The position numbers and the translations under genes are program-made. This document shows positions 11,501 to 20,484 of a stretch of 64,000 bases of DNA, one piece after another. The notes below the pieces were generated by a model. The model saw only the letters and a list, made by a program, of their open reading frames with translations, searched no databases and was not told where the DNA came from. Positions within the stretch are counted from its first letter, which is position 1. Each line of letters opens with the position of its first letter. Source of the stretch: Luidia sarsii (Eukaryota; Echinodermata; Asteroidea; Paxillosida; Luidiidae); contig OX465111.1 in assembly GCA_949987565.1 (NCBI GenBank), positions 10,807,202 to 10,871,201 on the forward strand. Direction: 5' to 3'.

Positions 11501-14500
11501 ACTGGTCTGTTTTGGACTGATACCTGTCTAGTTTATGCTGATACTGGTCTGTTTTGTACTGATACTTGTCTAGTTTATGCTGAATTGCTGATACTGGTCT
11601 GTTTTGTACTCTATACTGACAGGCCTACTGTGTGACGGAGCCTGGTGCTGGCTCAGATGTGGCAGGCCTGAAGACACGGGCAGAGAAGAAAGGGGATGAG
11701 TATGTGATCAACGGCAACAAGATGTGGATCACCAACGGAGGCCATGCCAACTGGTACTTTGTCCTGGCTCGCACAGACCCTGACCCCAATGCCTCTGCAG
11801 CCAAAGCCTTCACTGGCTTCATCGTGGAGAGAGACTCCCCAGGCGTAATTGTAGGCAGAAAGGTAAATACTACATGCAAAACTGTGATATACGCTACTCC
11901 CTGTTAGAATAAAGCAGTCTCCTGAATACGAACAGAGTATACTGTTCAAAACGTCGAGTTCCTCCGCATTTTGCTGAATAAACAAGCTTTCTACCGGTAG
12001 CTAAAATATGCTCAACAGTGTAAGATGTACATACATGTATACATGAAATACAGTTCCAAAAAAGAACTCATACTTAGCTTGTCATGTTGCATGCAATTTG
12101 CTTTGCTTGCCTGCACCCTTTTTGCTAGAATTCTGCTCCGAAGCGTCCCATAAAAGTTGTGGAGGAGTTGCCAAATGATGAGCATTGGGACGACACGGTA
12201 GATACAGCTGGCATGGGTGGGGCAGAGAAAGGATGGCTAGGTGAATTGGTGACACCTTTACTTTGGGGCCCTTTTCCAAAATCCGGATTAGGCTTTGGCT
12301 CCGGCTTCGTCTCTCTTATCCAAAAGCTGAAAACACAGGTTGTAGTTCTTTGTTGACGGTGAAGCTTTGGATTCATGCAAAATGTAGTGTAAATGTAAGT
12401 CGAAGGCCTCCCATTTTCATGCCTTGTACTTTAAAATGGATGAAAGAAAGATGGACAAAGCCGGAGTCTGAGCCTAAACTGGGTTTTGGAAAAGGGCCAT
12501 AGACTCCAGCGCATCAACCTATTGGAGCTCCACGCTGCATTAGATTGTGCAGCAGAGCGTCAGATACCATATGTGGCAATCCTGTGTGTTGAGTCAATCT
12601 CTGTTGTTCGGTGCAGGAGTGGAATATGGGCCAGCGGGCCTCTGACACACGGGGCATCACGTTTGAGGATGTGCGGGTGCCCAAGGAGAACGTCTTACTG
12701 GGTGATGGCATGGGCTTCAAGATTGCCATGGGAGCGTTCGACAAGACTAGGCCTCCGGTAAGTCCTCAAGGGCCAGCTTGGCTCAGGCCCGATGTGCACT
12801 GTGGCATATCGAAAACTCAATCGAAAACTCGGGAGTGTCTGGTGTTTCTGTCTTTGAGAAAGGTCTTGCTAGGATCAAAATGTCAGGCCCTCCTAATTGT
12901 TGATAATATCAATTTGGAGTTTATAGTGCACCATTTTCACAGAGGTGATCAAAGGTGTATTACAAAAACTTGTGTAAAACCAGGGATACCGGTAGTTATC
13001 CAATAAAAATGAAAGAGAAATGAGGACAATGTGTATTAGAGAAAGTCAGGCCATCATGCCAGTGCCCAAACCGCAGCATGCTAACTAATTCCATAGTCCT
13101 AAACCCTGTCGGTAATGTCTTAATTTTTTTCCGACACCTCTAACCCTACCTACGTATTAAGTTTACTCATAAACCTTACATGGTGACCCTATAGAATATA
13201 ACAAAGAAATTCAAAACACAGTTATTATAAATGCTGATCTAAACATGAAAAATTGGCAAAGAAAACTTTCACTGGACCAGGACTTTAACCCGAGACCTCA
13301 GGACTAACGTACCAGCGCTCTTACCATCTGAGCTATCCAGCCCTGAGATGGTGGCCTCCCAAATAGTCAACTAGTCTTTGCCGGGGAGGGAGTGCCATTT
13401 AGAAGCAATTGTACCATTAGCTGCCGTATATCAGTGGTACGTAACATTAGTCCAGAGGCCTCGGATTCATGTCCCGGTCCAGTCAAAGTTTTCTTTGCCA
13501 ATTTTTCAAATTGTTCAAAGTTTCCCAATGAGTAGAGTGGGTCACAAATACTGTAGTGAGCCATGAGAGGTAATGGACGTCTTGTATTTGCACTCCTCAG
13601 GTCGCTGCAGGAGCCACCGGCCTCGCCCAGAGGGCCTTTGAGGAAGCCACCAAGTATTCCATGGAGAGGAAGACATTTGGAAAATACCTGTGTGAGGTGA
13701 GTAGAAATGGGCCTTTCATGGGCCCTGCCATTTGAACCTTTCATGGGGCCTGCCATTTGAAGCTTCATGGGTCCTGCCATTTGAAGAAAGATTCACCAAA
13801 CCACATGGCCACAGTGACGCTCAAGAGATACGTACTTTGCTCATTCAATGATGGTGTGCTCTGCCCGACATGTAGGTAGTACTGGCTTATCAGTGCTTTG
13901 CCTGATTGCCTTTAAAAAACACCAACCAACCTACATGTACAAAGCAGGTTGGTTGGAATTCGAACCAAATATCGCTGCATGGGTAAAGCATTGAGTGTAC
14001 AGTTGGCAAGGGAGAACCTTCATTGATTTAAATTTCATTTTTTTTTTAAATGAAGAGGGCTTGGGCTTTGATACTAGCGGAACCTTTGGGAAAGATACTG
14101 CTAGAATTGAAACATAAGACCTCCAATATTTTTGAGATTTGTCATTCAAGTCAGTAAGCAGTGTGCAAAACGTTTCTAAATTTCTTGAAATTGCGTCCTC
14201 AGTAACTCCAAATCCTAATGTGTGTTTGCCTTGCAACACTGTCTCACCCCTCTGCCATGAACAGCACCAAGCAGTGGCCTTCATCTTGGCAGACATGGCC
14301 ATCGGCATTGAGGCCTCCCGCCTCATGACCCACCGGGCAGCCTGGGAGATAGACCAGGGCAAGCGTAACACCTACCTGGCCTCCATTGCCAAGGCCCTGG
14401 CAGCCGACGTGGCCAACAAGAGTGCCACGGATGCTGTGCAGGTCTTTGGCGGCAATGGCTTCAACAGCGAGTATCCCGTGGAGAAGCTCATGCGTGATGC

Positions 14501-16375
14501 CAAGATTTACCAGGTGAGATATGTGCACGCAGCTCTTATCCGGTCATTCCCTTCAAATATCAGTCTGCAAACTCATAGATTTAATGTGATCTTGCGTCAA
14601 GGAGAATGCAATTCAATGAGGGGCTACCCTACTTGATGTCTAATTAGCAATGCATGCTCTGTGCTTTGCCCAGTTGTTGTCTGAATAAAATTACAGGAAG
14701 CACAGGCGGGGTTTGAATCTGCACTCCTGCTTTCTAGTGCAGATATGTTAACCACTTGATTCAAATTAACCACTTCGCGCCGGGGGGTTTTTCAGCGCCG
14801 ATGACCGCCATACGGGGGTTTTTGAACAATGCATCATTTTCAAATCTCGCTAAAACAATCGGAACAATATATTTCTGTGAAATAAATCAATAAGGGTACA
14901 CTATGGGTAAAAGAGAGTAAAACCTGGCACAATTCGGACGTCGTTGTGGCTTTTGTCAAGAGATTATTCGTTCAAAAAAGGGCCCATTGTGTGTCGTCAA
15001 TGGACCGTAACGGACTTCAGTGCGTGTGTGTGTGTGTGTGTACGGTGCTTTCAATCCCTGACCGCAGACTCCAGCCTCCACTCCAAGCAGTCAAATCTTC
15101 GAGTTGGTCGACCACAAACGAGCGTACAGATTACGGTAAAGAATGTGGGGGAAATTCAAATGCCAGACCGACGAACGTTGGGCTGTGTGGCATGCAAAGA
15201 CAATGTCCCCCGCATGCTTTCAGCTGCAGCGCGGTATCCCTCGATCCTCCACAGTAAAAGTCCCACAATTGCACAATTACTGCTGCTAATTCATGTGGCA
15301 ACTTGCGTCAAAAAGGGTCTTTGTACTGATTCATATTGCTTTGTTCTGAGCTGAAAAGAGTCTTTGTTTAGAATGTGGACAATATTGGTGCCCGGATTTG
15401 GAGGGCCCCGTCGCATAGTCAAGCCAATGGAGCTCCGGATTTGGAGGTCCCGGCGCGAAGTGGTTAAGGTGCTGTTCCAAAGTGTATTGCCTACCAAGGT
15501 AGTATACTCGCTCTACCATGTCTACAGAACCTAATAACCACTTCGCGCCGGGACCTCCGAAATCGGAGCTCATTTGGTTTGACAATGCGATGGGGCCTCC
15601 GAATCCGGGCACCACTATTTTCCACATTTTAAACAAAGACTCTTTTCAGCTTAAAACAAAGTAATACAAATCAGTACAAAGACCCTTTTAGATGCAAGTT
15701 GCACATGAATTGCAAGATTAGCAGCAGTAATTGTGCAATTGTGGGACCATCACTGTGGATGATCGAGGGATACTGCGCTGCCGCAGAAAGCACACTTGGG
15801 ACATTGTTTTGGCATGCCACACAGCCCAACAGTCATCAGTCAGGCAGTGGAATTCCCCCCACATTCTTCACTGCAATCTGTACGCTCGGTTGGGGCTTGA
15901 AGATTTGACTGCCTGGAGTGGAGGCTGGAGTCTGCTGTCAGGGATCGTCAGTACCGTACACGCACACACACACACAAGTCTGTTACCCTCCATCAACGAC
16001 GCACAATGGGCCCTTTCAAACGGATAATCTCTAGACAAAAGCCACAACGATGTCCGAATTGTGCCAGGTTATTGATTTATTTCACAGAAATATAATGTTC
16101 CGATTGTTTTAGCGAGATTTTAAAATGATGCATTGTTCAAAAATGTATGGCGGTCATTGGCGCTGTAAAACCACCCGGCACGAAGTGGTTAAGGTGCTGT
16201 CCCACTGTGCAGGGCCTAACAAGGTTGCCATGGTTGCATGTTAACTGTGCATAGTATACTGAGGTGTTGACTATTCTATGGTGTTTATTTGTAGATCTAT
16301 GAGGGAACAGCCCAGATCCAGAGGGTGATCATTTCCCGTGAGATACTCACCAAGGCCAAGCAGATGGCTGGATAG
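2522..16375 (+). CDS. ACADM: Medium-chain specific acyl-CoA dehydrogenase, mitochondrial (11 exons)
   Basis: This FAD enzyme catalyses the first step of mitochondrial beta-oxidation of C6-C12 acyl-CoAs and passes electrons to ETF. Exons: 2522-2557, 3986-4094, 5856-5953, 6980-7049, 8846-8946, 9686-9766, 11623-11862, 12617-12757, 13601-13696, 14265-14513, 16295-16375. All junctions are GT-AG and all phases agree, giving 433 residues (human precursor 421). The N-terminus ([12 protein letters not shown] onward) is Arg-rich without acid, as expected for a mitochondrial presequence, so I prefer ATG 2522 over the in-frame ATG at 2327. Motifs seen: [11 protein letters not shown] (FAD/substrate loop), [45 protein letters not shown], and IYEGTAQIQ with the catalytic base at Glu410 (human Glu401 of the precursor). 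No break is seen, so the gene should be functional. The introns are full of repeats, listed separately. Confidence 0.96.
2838..2993. mobile_element. Palindromic MITE in ACADM intron 1
   Basis: The whole 156 bp is an imperfect palindrome. It starts AGTCCGAGTAACTTGG and ends CCAAGTTACTCGGACT, with arms of about 70 bp (GACAAGTCACCC, then poly-T, then GAAATTTTGAGTTTCGGGTG) around a short centre. No coding capacity; it looks like a small non-autonomous foldback or MITE. Confidence 0.8.
3060..3240. mobile_element. Diverged relative of the neighbouring MITE
   Basis: The left part reads CTAGTCTGAGTAACCTTGAC, and the interior at about 3157-3235 has TAGTCCGAGTAACTTGGACC followed by a poly-T stretch, GAGATTTCGGGCGAT, and a decayed mirror end GGGTCCAAGGAAAACTGCTC. 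The ends match the 2838-2993 element but are eroded, so this is an older or composite copy of the same family. Confidence 0.55.
3734..3783 (+). ncRNA. Hammerhead-ribozyme-like motif (probably a decayed copy)
   Basis: The order is GGTTTCTC, then CTGATGA (3742-3748), a hairpin CCAG-AGCATA-CTGG, GAAACGTC (3768-3775) and GAGTTACC. CTGATGA and GAAA are the two strands of the hammerhead core. The outer strands can pair as stem I (CTC with GAG, a 2x2 internal loop, GGT with ACC). ACGU after GAA is a self-complementary minimal stem III, as in the small type I ribozymes of Penelope-like elements. Stem II is imperfect next to the core (an extra base and an A-C mismatch), so activity is doubtful. It sits in ACADM intron 1, sense orientation. 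Confidence 0.45.
4441..4515. repeat. 27-bp near-perfect hairpin in ACADM intron 2
   Basis: AGTTTCTGGTCTCTATCACA and its reverse complement are separated by about 20 bp, and the pairing extends outwards to AGCTT/AAGCT with a single mismatch. The transcript could form a stem of about 27 bp with a 20-nt loop. It may be a tiny MITE or a pre-miRNA-like hairpin; the sequence alone cannot tell. Confidence 0.7.
5460..5690 (+). mobile_element. tRNA-derived SINE (family A) in ACADM intron 2
   Basis: A tRNA-like block has the A box GATAGCTCAGATAA (5579 onward) and the B box GGTTCAAGTCC (about 5623). It is followed by a tRNA-unrelated tail AAGTTTTCTTTGCCAATTTT. Upstream sequence (CAGTTAATGGTTGAATTGCT, then GGAAGGCCACCATCTA) recurs in the copies at 13252, 16722 and 16915, so the repeat is longer than the tRNA-like part. 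The internal boxes would be RNA polymerase III signals. Confidence 0.75.
7891..8314. mobile_element. TTAA-flanked MITE (piggyBac-like) in ACADM intron 4
   Basis: TTAA at 7891-7894 is followed by AGGGTACTGTACCTGAAAT, and the right end reads ATTTCAGGTACCCT before TTAA at 8311-8314. Inverted ends plus duplicated TTAA are the signature of piggyBac-superfamily insertions. The 416-bp interior has no coding region; it contains a GC-rich hairpin (CCCGCCCACAAAA with TTTTGTGCGCGGG). Confidence 0.75.
8463..8600. mobile_element. SINE family B fragment
   Basis: The segment (TTCAATGGGGGTTTGCCCTA, then GCAGTGCTTTGCTCGATTGC, then ACAGGCAGTTTGGGCAGG) resembles stretches at 13830-13960, 14595-14745 and 18030-18130, two of which keep a B-box-like GTTCGAA or GTTTGAA. 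This copy is truncated. Confidence 0.4.
10266..11620. repeat. 42-bp minisatellite in ACADM intron 6, adjoining exon 7
   Basis: About 32 head-to-tail copies of a 42-bp unit lie here. The unit is itself two diverged 21-mers (tactgatacctgtctagttt and gctgatactggtctgttttg). The repeat is stop-free in one plus frame over nearly 300 codons, which is an artefact of a unit length divisible by three. The last, degenerate copy (TACTCTATACTGACAG) supplies the 3' splice site of exon 7 at 11622. Confidence 0.95.
11919..11958 (+). repeat. Decayed copy of the hammerhead-like repeat
   Basis: CTC, then CTGAATACGAACAGAGTATA, then CTGTTCAAAACGTCGAG aligns with the motif at 3734-3783, including the CTC/GAG stem I. 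The core is mutated (CTGATGA to CTGAATA, GAAAC to AAAAC). It is in ACADM intron 7. Confidence 0.55.
12851..12888 (+). repeat. Copy of the GATCGAAACGTC repeat, mutated
   Basis: TCTTTGAGAAAGGTCTTGC is followed by TAGGATCAAAATGTCAGG. It is the same family as at 21195-21269 and in every kinase unit, with a damaged GAAAC block. It is in ACADM intron 8. Confidence 0.6.
13252..13530. mobile_element. Two family-A SINE copies in inverted orientation
   Basis: 13252-13430 is a minus-strand copy: TTGGCAAAGAAAACTTTCAC, then the B box complement, then CTCTTACCATCTGAGCTATC (A box complement), then GGCCTCCCAAATAGTCAACT. 13430-13530 is a plus-strand partial copy beginning inside the tRNA-like part (ATTAGTCCAGAGGCCTCGGA) and running into TTTTCTTTGCCAATTTTTC. 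Together they can form a hairpin in ACADM intron 8, just upstream of exon 9. Confidence 0.7.
13830..13960. mobile_element. SINE family B fragment with internal GTTGGTTGG palindrome
   Basis: It shares GCTTATCAGTGCTTTGCC and GGTTGGTTGGAATTCGAACC with the family B pattern at 8463 and 18030. CACCAACCAACCTACATG and GGTTGGTTGG form an inverted repeat. ACADM intron 9. Confidence 0.35.
14595..14745. mobile_element. SINE family B copy in ACADM intron 10
   Basis: AATGAGGGGCTACCCTACTT, then CATGCTCTGTGCTTTGCCC, then a B-box-like GGGTTTGAATCTGCACTCC. The order of blocks is the same as at 8463-8600 and, further along, 18030-18130. Confidence 0.45.
14766..15467 (+). mobile_element. TTAA-flanked element, copy 1 (about 0.69 kb)
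   Basis: TTAA (14766-14769) precedes CCACTTCGCGCCGG, and the right end CCGGCGCGAAGTGG is followed by TTAA (15464-15467). Terminal inverted repeats with a TTAA target suggest a piggyBac-type non-autonomous element. No transposase reading frame is visible. A (TG)n run lies near 15020. The interior is the inverted partner of 15538-16188. ACADM intron 10. Confidence 0.75.
15534..16192 (-). mobile_element. TTAA-flanked element, copy 2, inverted relative to copy 1
   Basis: The left end is ATAA (a mutated TTAA) then CCACTTCGCGCCGGG; the right end is CCCGGCACGAAGTGG then TTAA (16189-16192). The interior is the reverse complement of copy 1 over nearly its whole length (for example TTTCACAGAAATATAATG mirrors CAATATATTTCTGTGAAA). 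The pair spans 1.4 kb between exons 10 and 11 of ACADM. Confidence 0.75.
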
Positions 16376-16696
16376 ATGACACTGGCTGCAGACGTGTTCA
16401 GATGTGATGTGATTGTCTGTCCATGACAGTGCAGTCTTGTTTTGCAACCAACACAATTAGGCAATTGCACACTGTTTGTACAGGATGATGGTAATATTTG
16501 TACAGACGTAGACACGACAGAGTGAGAATATGCACTTGAAATGCTCCCCTGAACCCAGACTTGAGGGTTACTCCTTCAGGAGGTTGTTTCAAGTAAAATG
16601 CTCGCAAGTGTGATCACGTTTTTCTTTGTATGGTTTCCTTGTCAATGCAGGGTCAATGCAATTGTCATGATTTTTCAAAAGTGATAACCAGCTGTA

Positions 16697-16702
16697 AATA
16701 AA
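16697..16702 (+). terminator. Candidate ACADM polyadenylation signal
   Basis: AATAAA occurs about 320 nt after the ACADM stop codon and is the first canonical signal I found downstream. Use is inferred, not shown. Confidence 0.4.
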
Positions 16703-16721
16703 TAATACCAACTTTCCCTTT

Positions 16722-17050
16722 TGAAAATTGGCAAAGAAGACTCTTACCATCTGAGCTATCCAGCCATTAGATGGTGGCCTTCCCAAATAGTCAACTGGTC
16801 TTTGCCGGGGTGGGGGGCGCCAGTCAGAAGCAATTCAACCATTAACTGCCATATCTCCAGGAATCACACATTCATTTGTTTTCATTTTAAGTAAAAAGAA
16901 ATGATGGAAAACTGACCATTTGGGAAGGCCAACATCTAAGGGCTTGATGGCTCAGATGGTAAGGGCGCTGGTATGCTAAACCAGAGGATTTGGGTTCACA
17001 TCCTGGTCAAGTCAAAGTTTTCTTTTCCATACTGTATTTCAAAATTTGTG
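16722..17050. mobile_element. Second inverted pair of family-A SINEs
   Basis: 16722-16870 is a minus copy (TTGGCAAAGAAGACTCTTAC, then CATCTGAGCTATCCAGCC, then AATAGTCAACTGGTCTTTGC). 16915-17040 is a plus copy (GGAAGGCCAACATCTAAGGG, then TGGCTCAGATGGTAAGGGCG, then GGGTTCACATCCTGG, then AAGTTTTCTTTTCC). They lie just past the ACADM 3' end. Confidence 0.7.
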
Positions 17051-18029
17051 GTTTTCCTTGATTTGTTTGACAGCTTTTCCTTCTCAGATTTAAATGCTGA
17101 TATCATTATGTGTGATCCCCCAAGCTGTGTGCATGGGTTTACAGCCACTGTAAGGTAATTGTATCTAATGAGGAAGAGATTTCGTGCATTTGGTGATTAA
17201 TTTCTGACAGACCTCCCCCAGAGCAATGATAGTTGACTATTTAGTAGGCCCCACGTAATAGGTGGTAGTGTGCTGATACAATACAATGGTGGTCTTGGGT
17301 TCAAATCCTGGTCACTAATGTGTCTTTGCTCACTACCAAGGAATAAATCAACATTCAGATTCATTTCTTAAGTTTGTTTGAACTCAATGGTTGCTGGGAA
17401 TATGGTACGTCATGGTGTATTGATCTGTGGATGGTCATTACAAATCTAATTCTATGGCCCTGTGTAGCTCTAGCATTGGAGCCATCTCTAAGTGGCCAAG
17501 AACCAGTTTGATTTTACTTGTACCTGGAATGAATTACACATACCTATTAAATGTAGTTGTCCGATATATGTGAGATTTTTGGTTCATTTTTGTGCATCAT
17601 TCTTGTTTACATTGGTTGAAATCGGCTAGCATTACAAGGTATTGCCATTGAAGAACCTTCACACATTTATCCCAAATCTTTGATGTGCCTTGTTTTTTAT
17701 ATCCTTTCTGGGCTTCTCTTAAAGAAAGGATTGCTGCAATCTTCATAAAATGTTTAGTAGAGTTGAATGTCTTCAATGAAAAAACACCTATAAATTCTAT
17801 GTTGTATGAAAAGGAATCAACTATCATTAAAATTGTTTCCAATTACCGGAAGAGTTGTACAAGTCTACACAATTTACTGAATCACCCATACAGACACACT
17901 ATTTGTTCAGTATTTTCCAGTGCGTTGAATAATGAATGTGCCGAATTTTAATTTTATAAAATTGGGCGAAAATAGGCAATAGGCGTTCCTACACAGGATC
18001 GTATGGAGGTTGAGGTTGGGACACAAAGC

Positions 18030-18130
18030 GATTTCGAACAAGCTTCTATCGCCTGCTCGCCTGCTGACAAATACAGGCAGATTGGGCAGGTTTCGAACCC
18101 GCGACTCCTTTTTAGCATGTCGACTTTGTA
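18030..18130 (-). mobile_element. tRNA-derived SINE family B, with B box
   Basis: On the minus strand GCGGGTTCGAAACCTGCCC is a perfect B-box region, preceded by GTACTACAAAGTCGACATGC. No complete tRNA cloverleaf can be drawn, so this is a SINE piece rather than a tRNA gene. Confidence 0.5.
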
Positions 18131-18266
18131 GTACGGGCGACCATGGGCAGACAGACAGACATACACAACTAGACAGACACCACTGGAGTCAACTGGACAG
18201 ACAGACTAGGGCAAGATACCCTCACCGTGAGAGGGTGGGAAAACCGTATACAAATTCACAATAGTT

Positions 18267-18547
18267 CACCTATTATTATGTAGAAAATGTACATTGTCTG
18301 GCACGACGAAAGTGTACTTGCCGAAAAACAAATGGACTTGCAGTTTCCCCCAAATCATGATTTTGTGGGGCATGTGTGGCGCGCATGCAGGAATAGTGAA
18401 TGGCAAGTTTTACACAGCTGCGTTCTGCTGACTGTCGTCCGATTGACACGCGTCGAAAAATCATGATTTGGGGGAATACTCTTTGTCCAAATTTGGTTGG
18501 CAAGTGGTTGTGCCAGACAGTGTGGATTTTCTACATAATAATAGGTG
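18267..18547. mobile_element. Foldback element with ~95-bp arms
   Basis: It starts CACCTATTATTATGTAGAAA and ends with the mirror TTTCTACATAATAATAGGTG. The arms also share the mirrored blocks GTCTGGCAC, ACTTGCC and CCCCCAAATCATGATTTT, with about 90 bp between them. A related half-element (TTTATTGTTATGTAGACAAA) lies near 19500. Non-coding. Confidence 0.75.
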
Positions 18548-19564
18548 TTCTATTTCTATTATGGATGCATTTTTTCCCCCACCGTTTTATGGTGACGGTA
18601 TTAAACCAAAATCTTTCCCAAACAAGTATTGCCCTGCAGGATCGAAAAAAAAATTAAAATAATAATAATCACTATCTGTTATCACTGCCGATAATTTGCC
18701 AAATTAATGGTACTGCTCAGCCTTTTTAGATAATCGAGTTTGGGTTTCAAAGTAACCCTTGAATCGACAGAATAAAGATTTGTAATGTAATCCTCCATCA
18801 CTAGCACAAAGAATAGATTCTCCGATACCCGCGTGGTATGAAGGAACTTGTCGAGTTGAATGAGCAGTTCTCCTTGTCACTGATATACTCATACATATTC
18901 ATGAGTGCCGGGGCGTCCAATGATTGGTCGGGCGCCATCTGTGGAATGTTTTGACCGCTGTTTGTGAACATGCAACGCTAGCGCACTGGGCGTGCGGAGG
19001 CCGCTGGAAATAACACGGAATGACATTGCCTACTGCACAGACGCACTTGGAAAGCCAGTCAGCTTGGCCGCCATCTTATGGCTATGGTCCGACCGCCATG
19101 TCAGCCGGACCGTCATGGAGTGACATCGAAGTGCCTATAAACTAACGGGTTGAGTTCCCCTGCTTCGGGTTGAATTCCCCACGGATTTTTAGGACGAGAG
19201 TCCGGCGATGATCTGACCGTACAAGTCAACGTATGCTTGGGTTGCTACGAGTTATAGGTACGTATCTTTACAAGACTCACAAGATACTTTGAAAGCCATG
19301 CCAAGTCAAGTCAGAAACAATTAACAACGGGAAACCATTATCAATTAACCCATATCAATGACCATGACCAGCATTGTGAATATAACGTGCCTGATACTGT
19401 GATACTGATAGCTTTGGGTGTGCAAATCAAATATGGACAGATTCTAGTTTATGGCCTACAGCGTAAAGGGATGGGGGACCCCCTAAATCCACAATAAATC
19501 ATTTATTGTTATGTAGACAAAAGCGACTGTCTGCCATAACCATTTTCCGAAAAAAAATAATGGA

Positions 19565-19889
19565 CTTGATTTTGGACGTAGACTCTTCCTAAAGGAAAAC
19601 AGATAGAATACAGTGTGTCCCTTTACTCTTAAGTCACATGACACCCTTTTTACTGTCACTTTTCATCAATAAAACTAAAAAAAAGAAGCAAAGATCCACT
19701 TCGATTTTTACTCACTCATTTTTAGAAACACTTTTTATTACTTCCTGACGTTCACGGCCCGCTTATTATTACCTGTGCATGCTCATCTATATCTCTAAAC
19801 ATTTACACACATTTGGAGCATTTCATAAAGCGTGTTTTTTTAAATTTCTATATAGGGCCTAAGTGGTGAAAATGTCTCATTTTTGTCTC
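19565..19889. repeat. Left-most fragment of the kinase-array unit (unit 0)
   Basis: AGAATACAGTGTGTCC, CACTTTTCATCAATAAAA, TTATTATTACCT and GGAGCATTTCATAAAGCG match, in the same order, 45070-45330, 52330-52575 and 59980-60215 in the array spacers. The match stops abruptly at GTCTC (19885-19889) and resumes at 25794, so this unit was split. It marks the left limit of the array; no kinase exon belongs to it. Confidence 0.8.
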
Positions 19890-20484
19890 TGTTGGATTGC
19901 TTTATAGAGCAACGCGCTCTTTCCAGCTTGGTAAAAATTGATATGCAACGGCGACGCGACGTATGCACACACGCGACGCACACGCGCGCGCACCCACACG
20001 TACGCACTTACGTACGAGCATACGAGCATACGATCGAGCGCACGCAACGCCAGTTGACCAAACTCAGGCTTCCCCGAAAGAGTTCGCCTCTTTTAAAACA
20101 TCCGAAGAGAAAATAATTGTCCTTTCAGGTGCGGCAATTAACCGGTGAGTTTAAGATTGATTTATAGCTGAACGTTTCATCCTTTACAAAGTTGCTCTGA
20201 TAAATATTGTGGCGAAAATCGCCAGTGAGCTTAATAATTAGTTATGTACCGTAGTCGGTAGTGTGTAATCAACATTGTAGCGAATGGCATATGGACAACC
20301 ATGGAGGTATAAGGAGAGATTACTCCATGGGACAACTAATCTTGCTTGAGCCTTGAGGGTCGTAGATGCTTAAATAATATCTGGATATTCTTGTCAAATT
20401 AACCACCTGTTCGGCCCTAATTCCCCCACCATCTCATTAAGTAGAATACTCTTTATTATTAATGATGATTCTTGGTCATTCCTT

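Larger units (their letters stand above)
17051..19564. other. Intergenic DNA, no gene recognised
   Basis: I see a weak tRNA-like fragment at about 17245-17335 (GGTTCAAATCCTGG), a family B SINE at about 18030-18130 and a foldback element at 18267-18547. GC-richer unique sequence lies at 18960-19260. I found no convincing coding frame or RNA gene. Confidence 0.5.
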
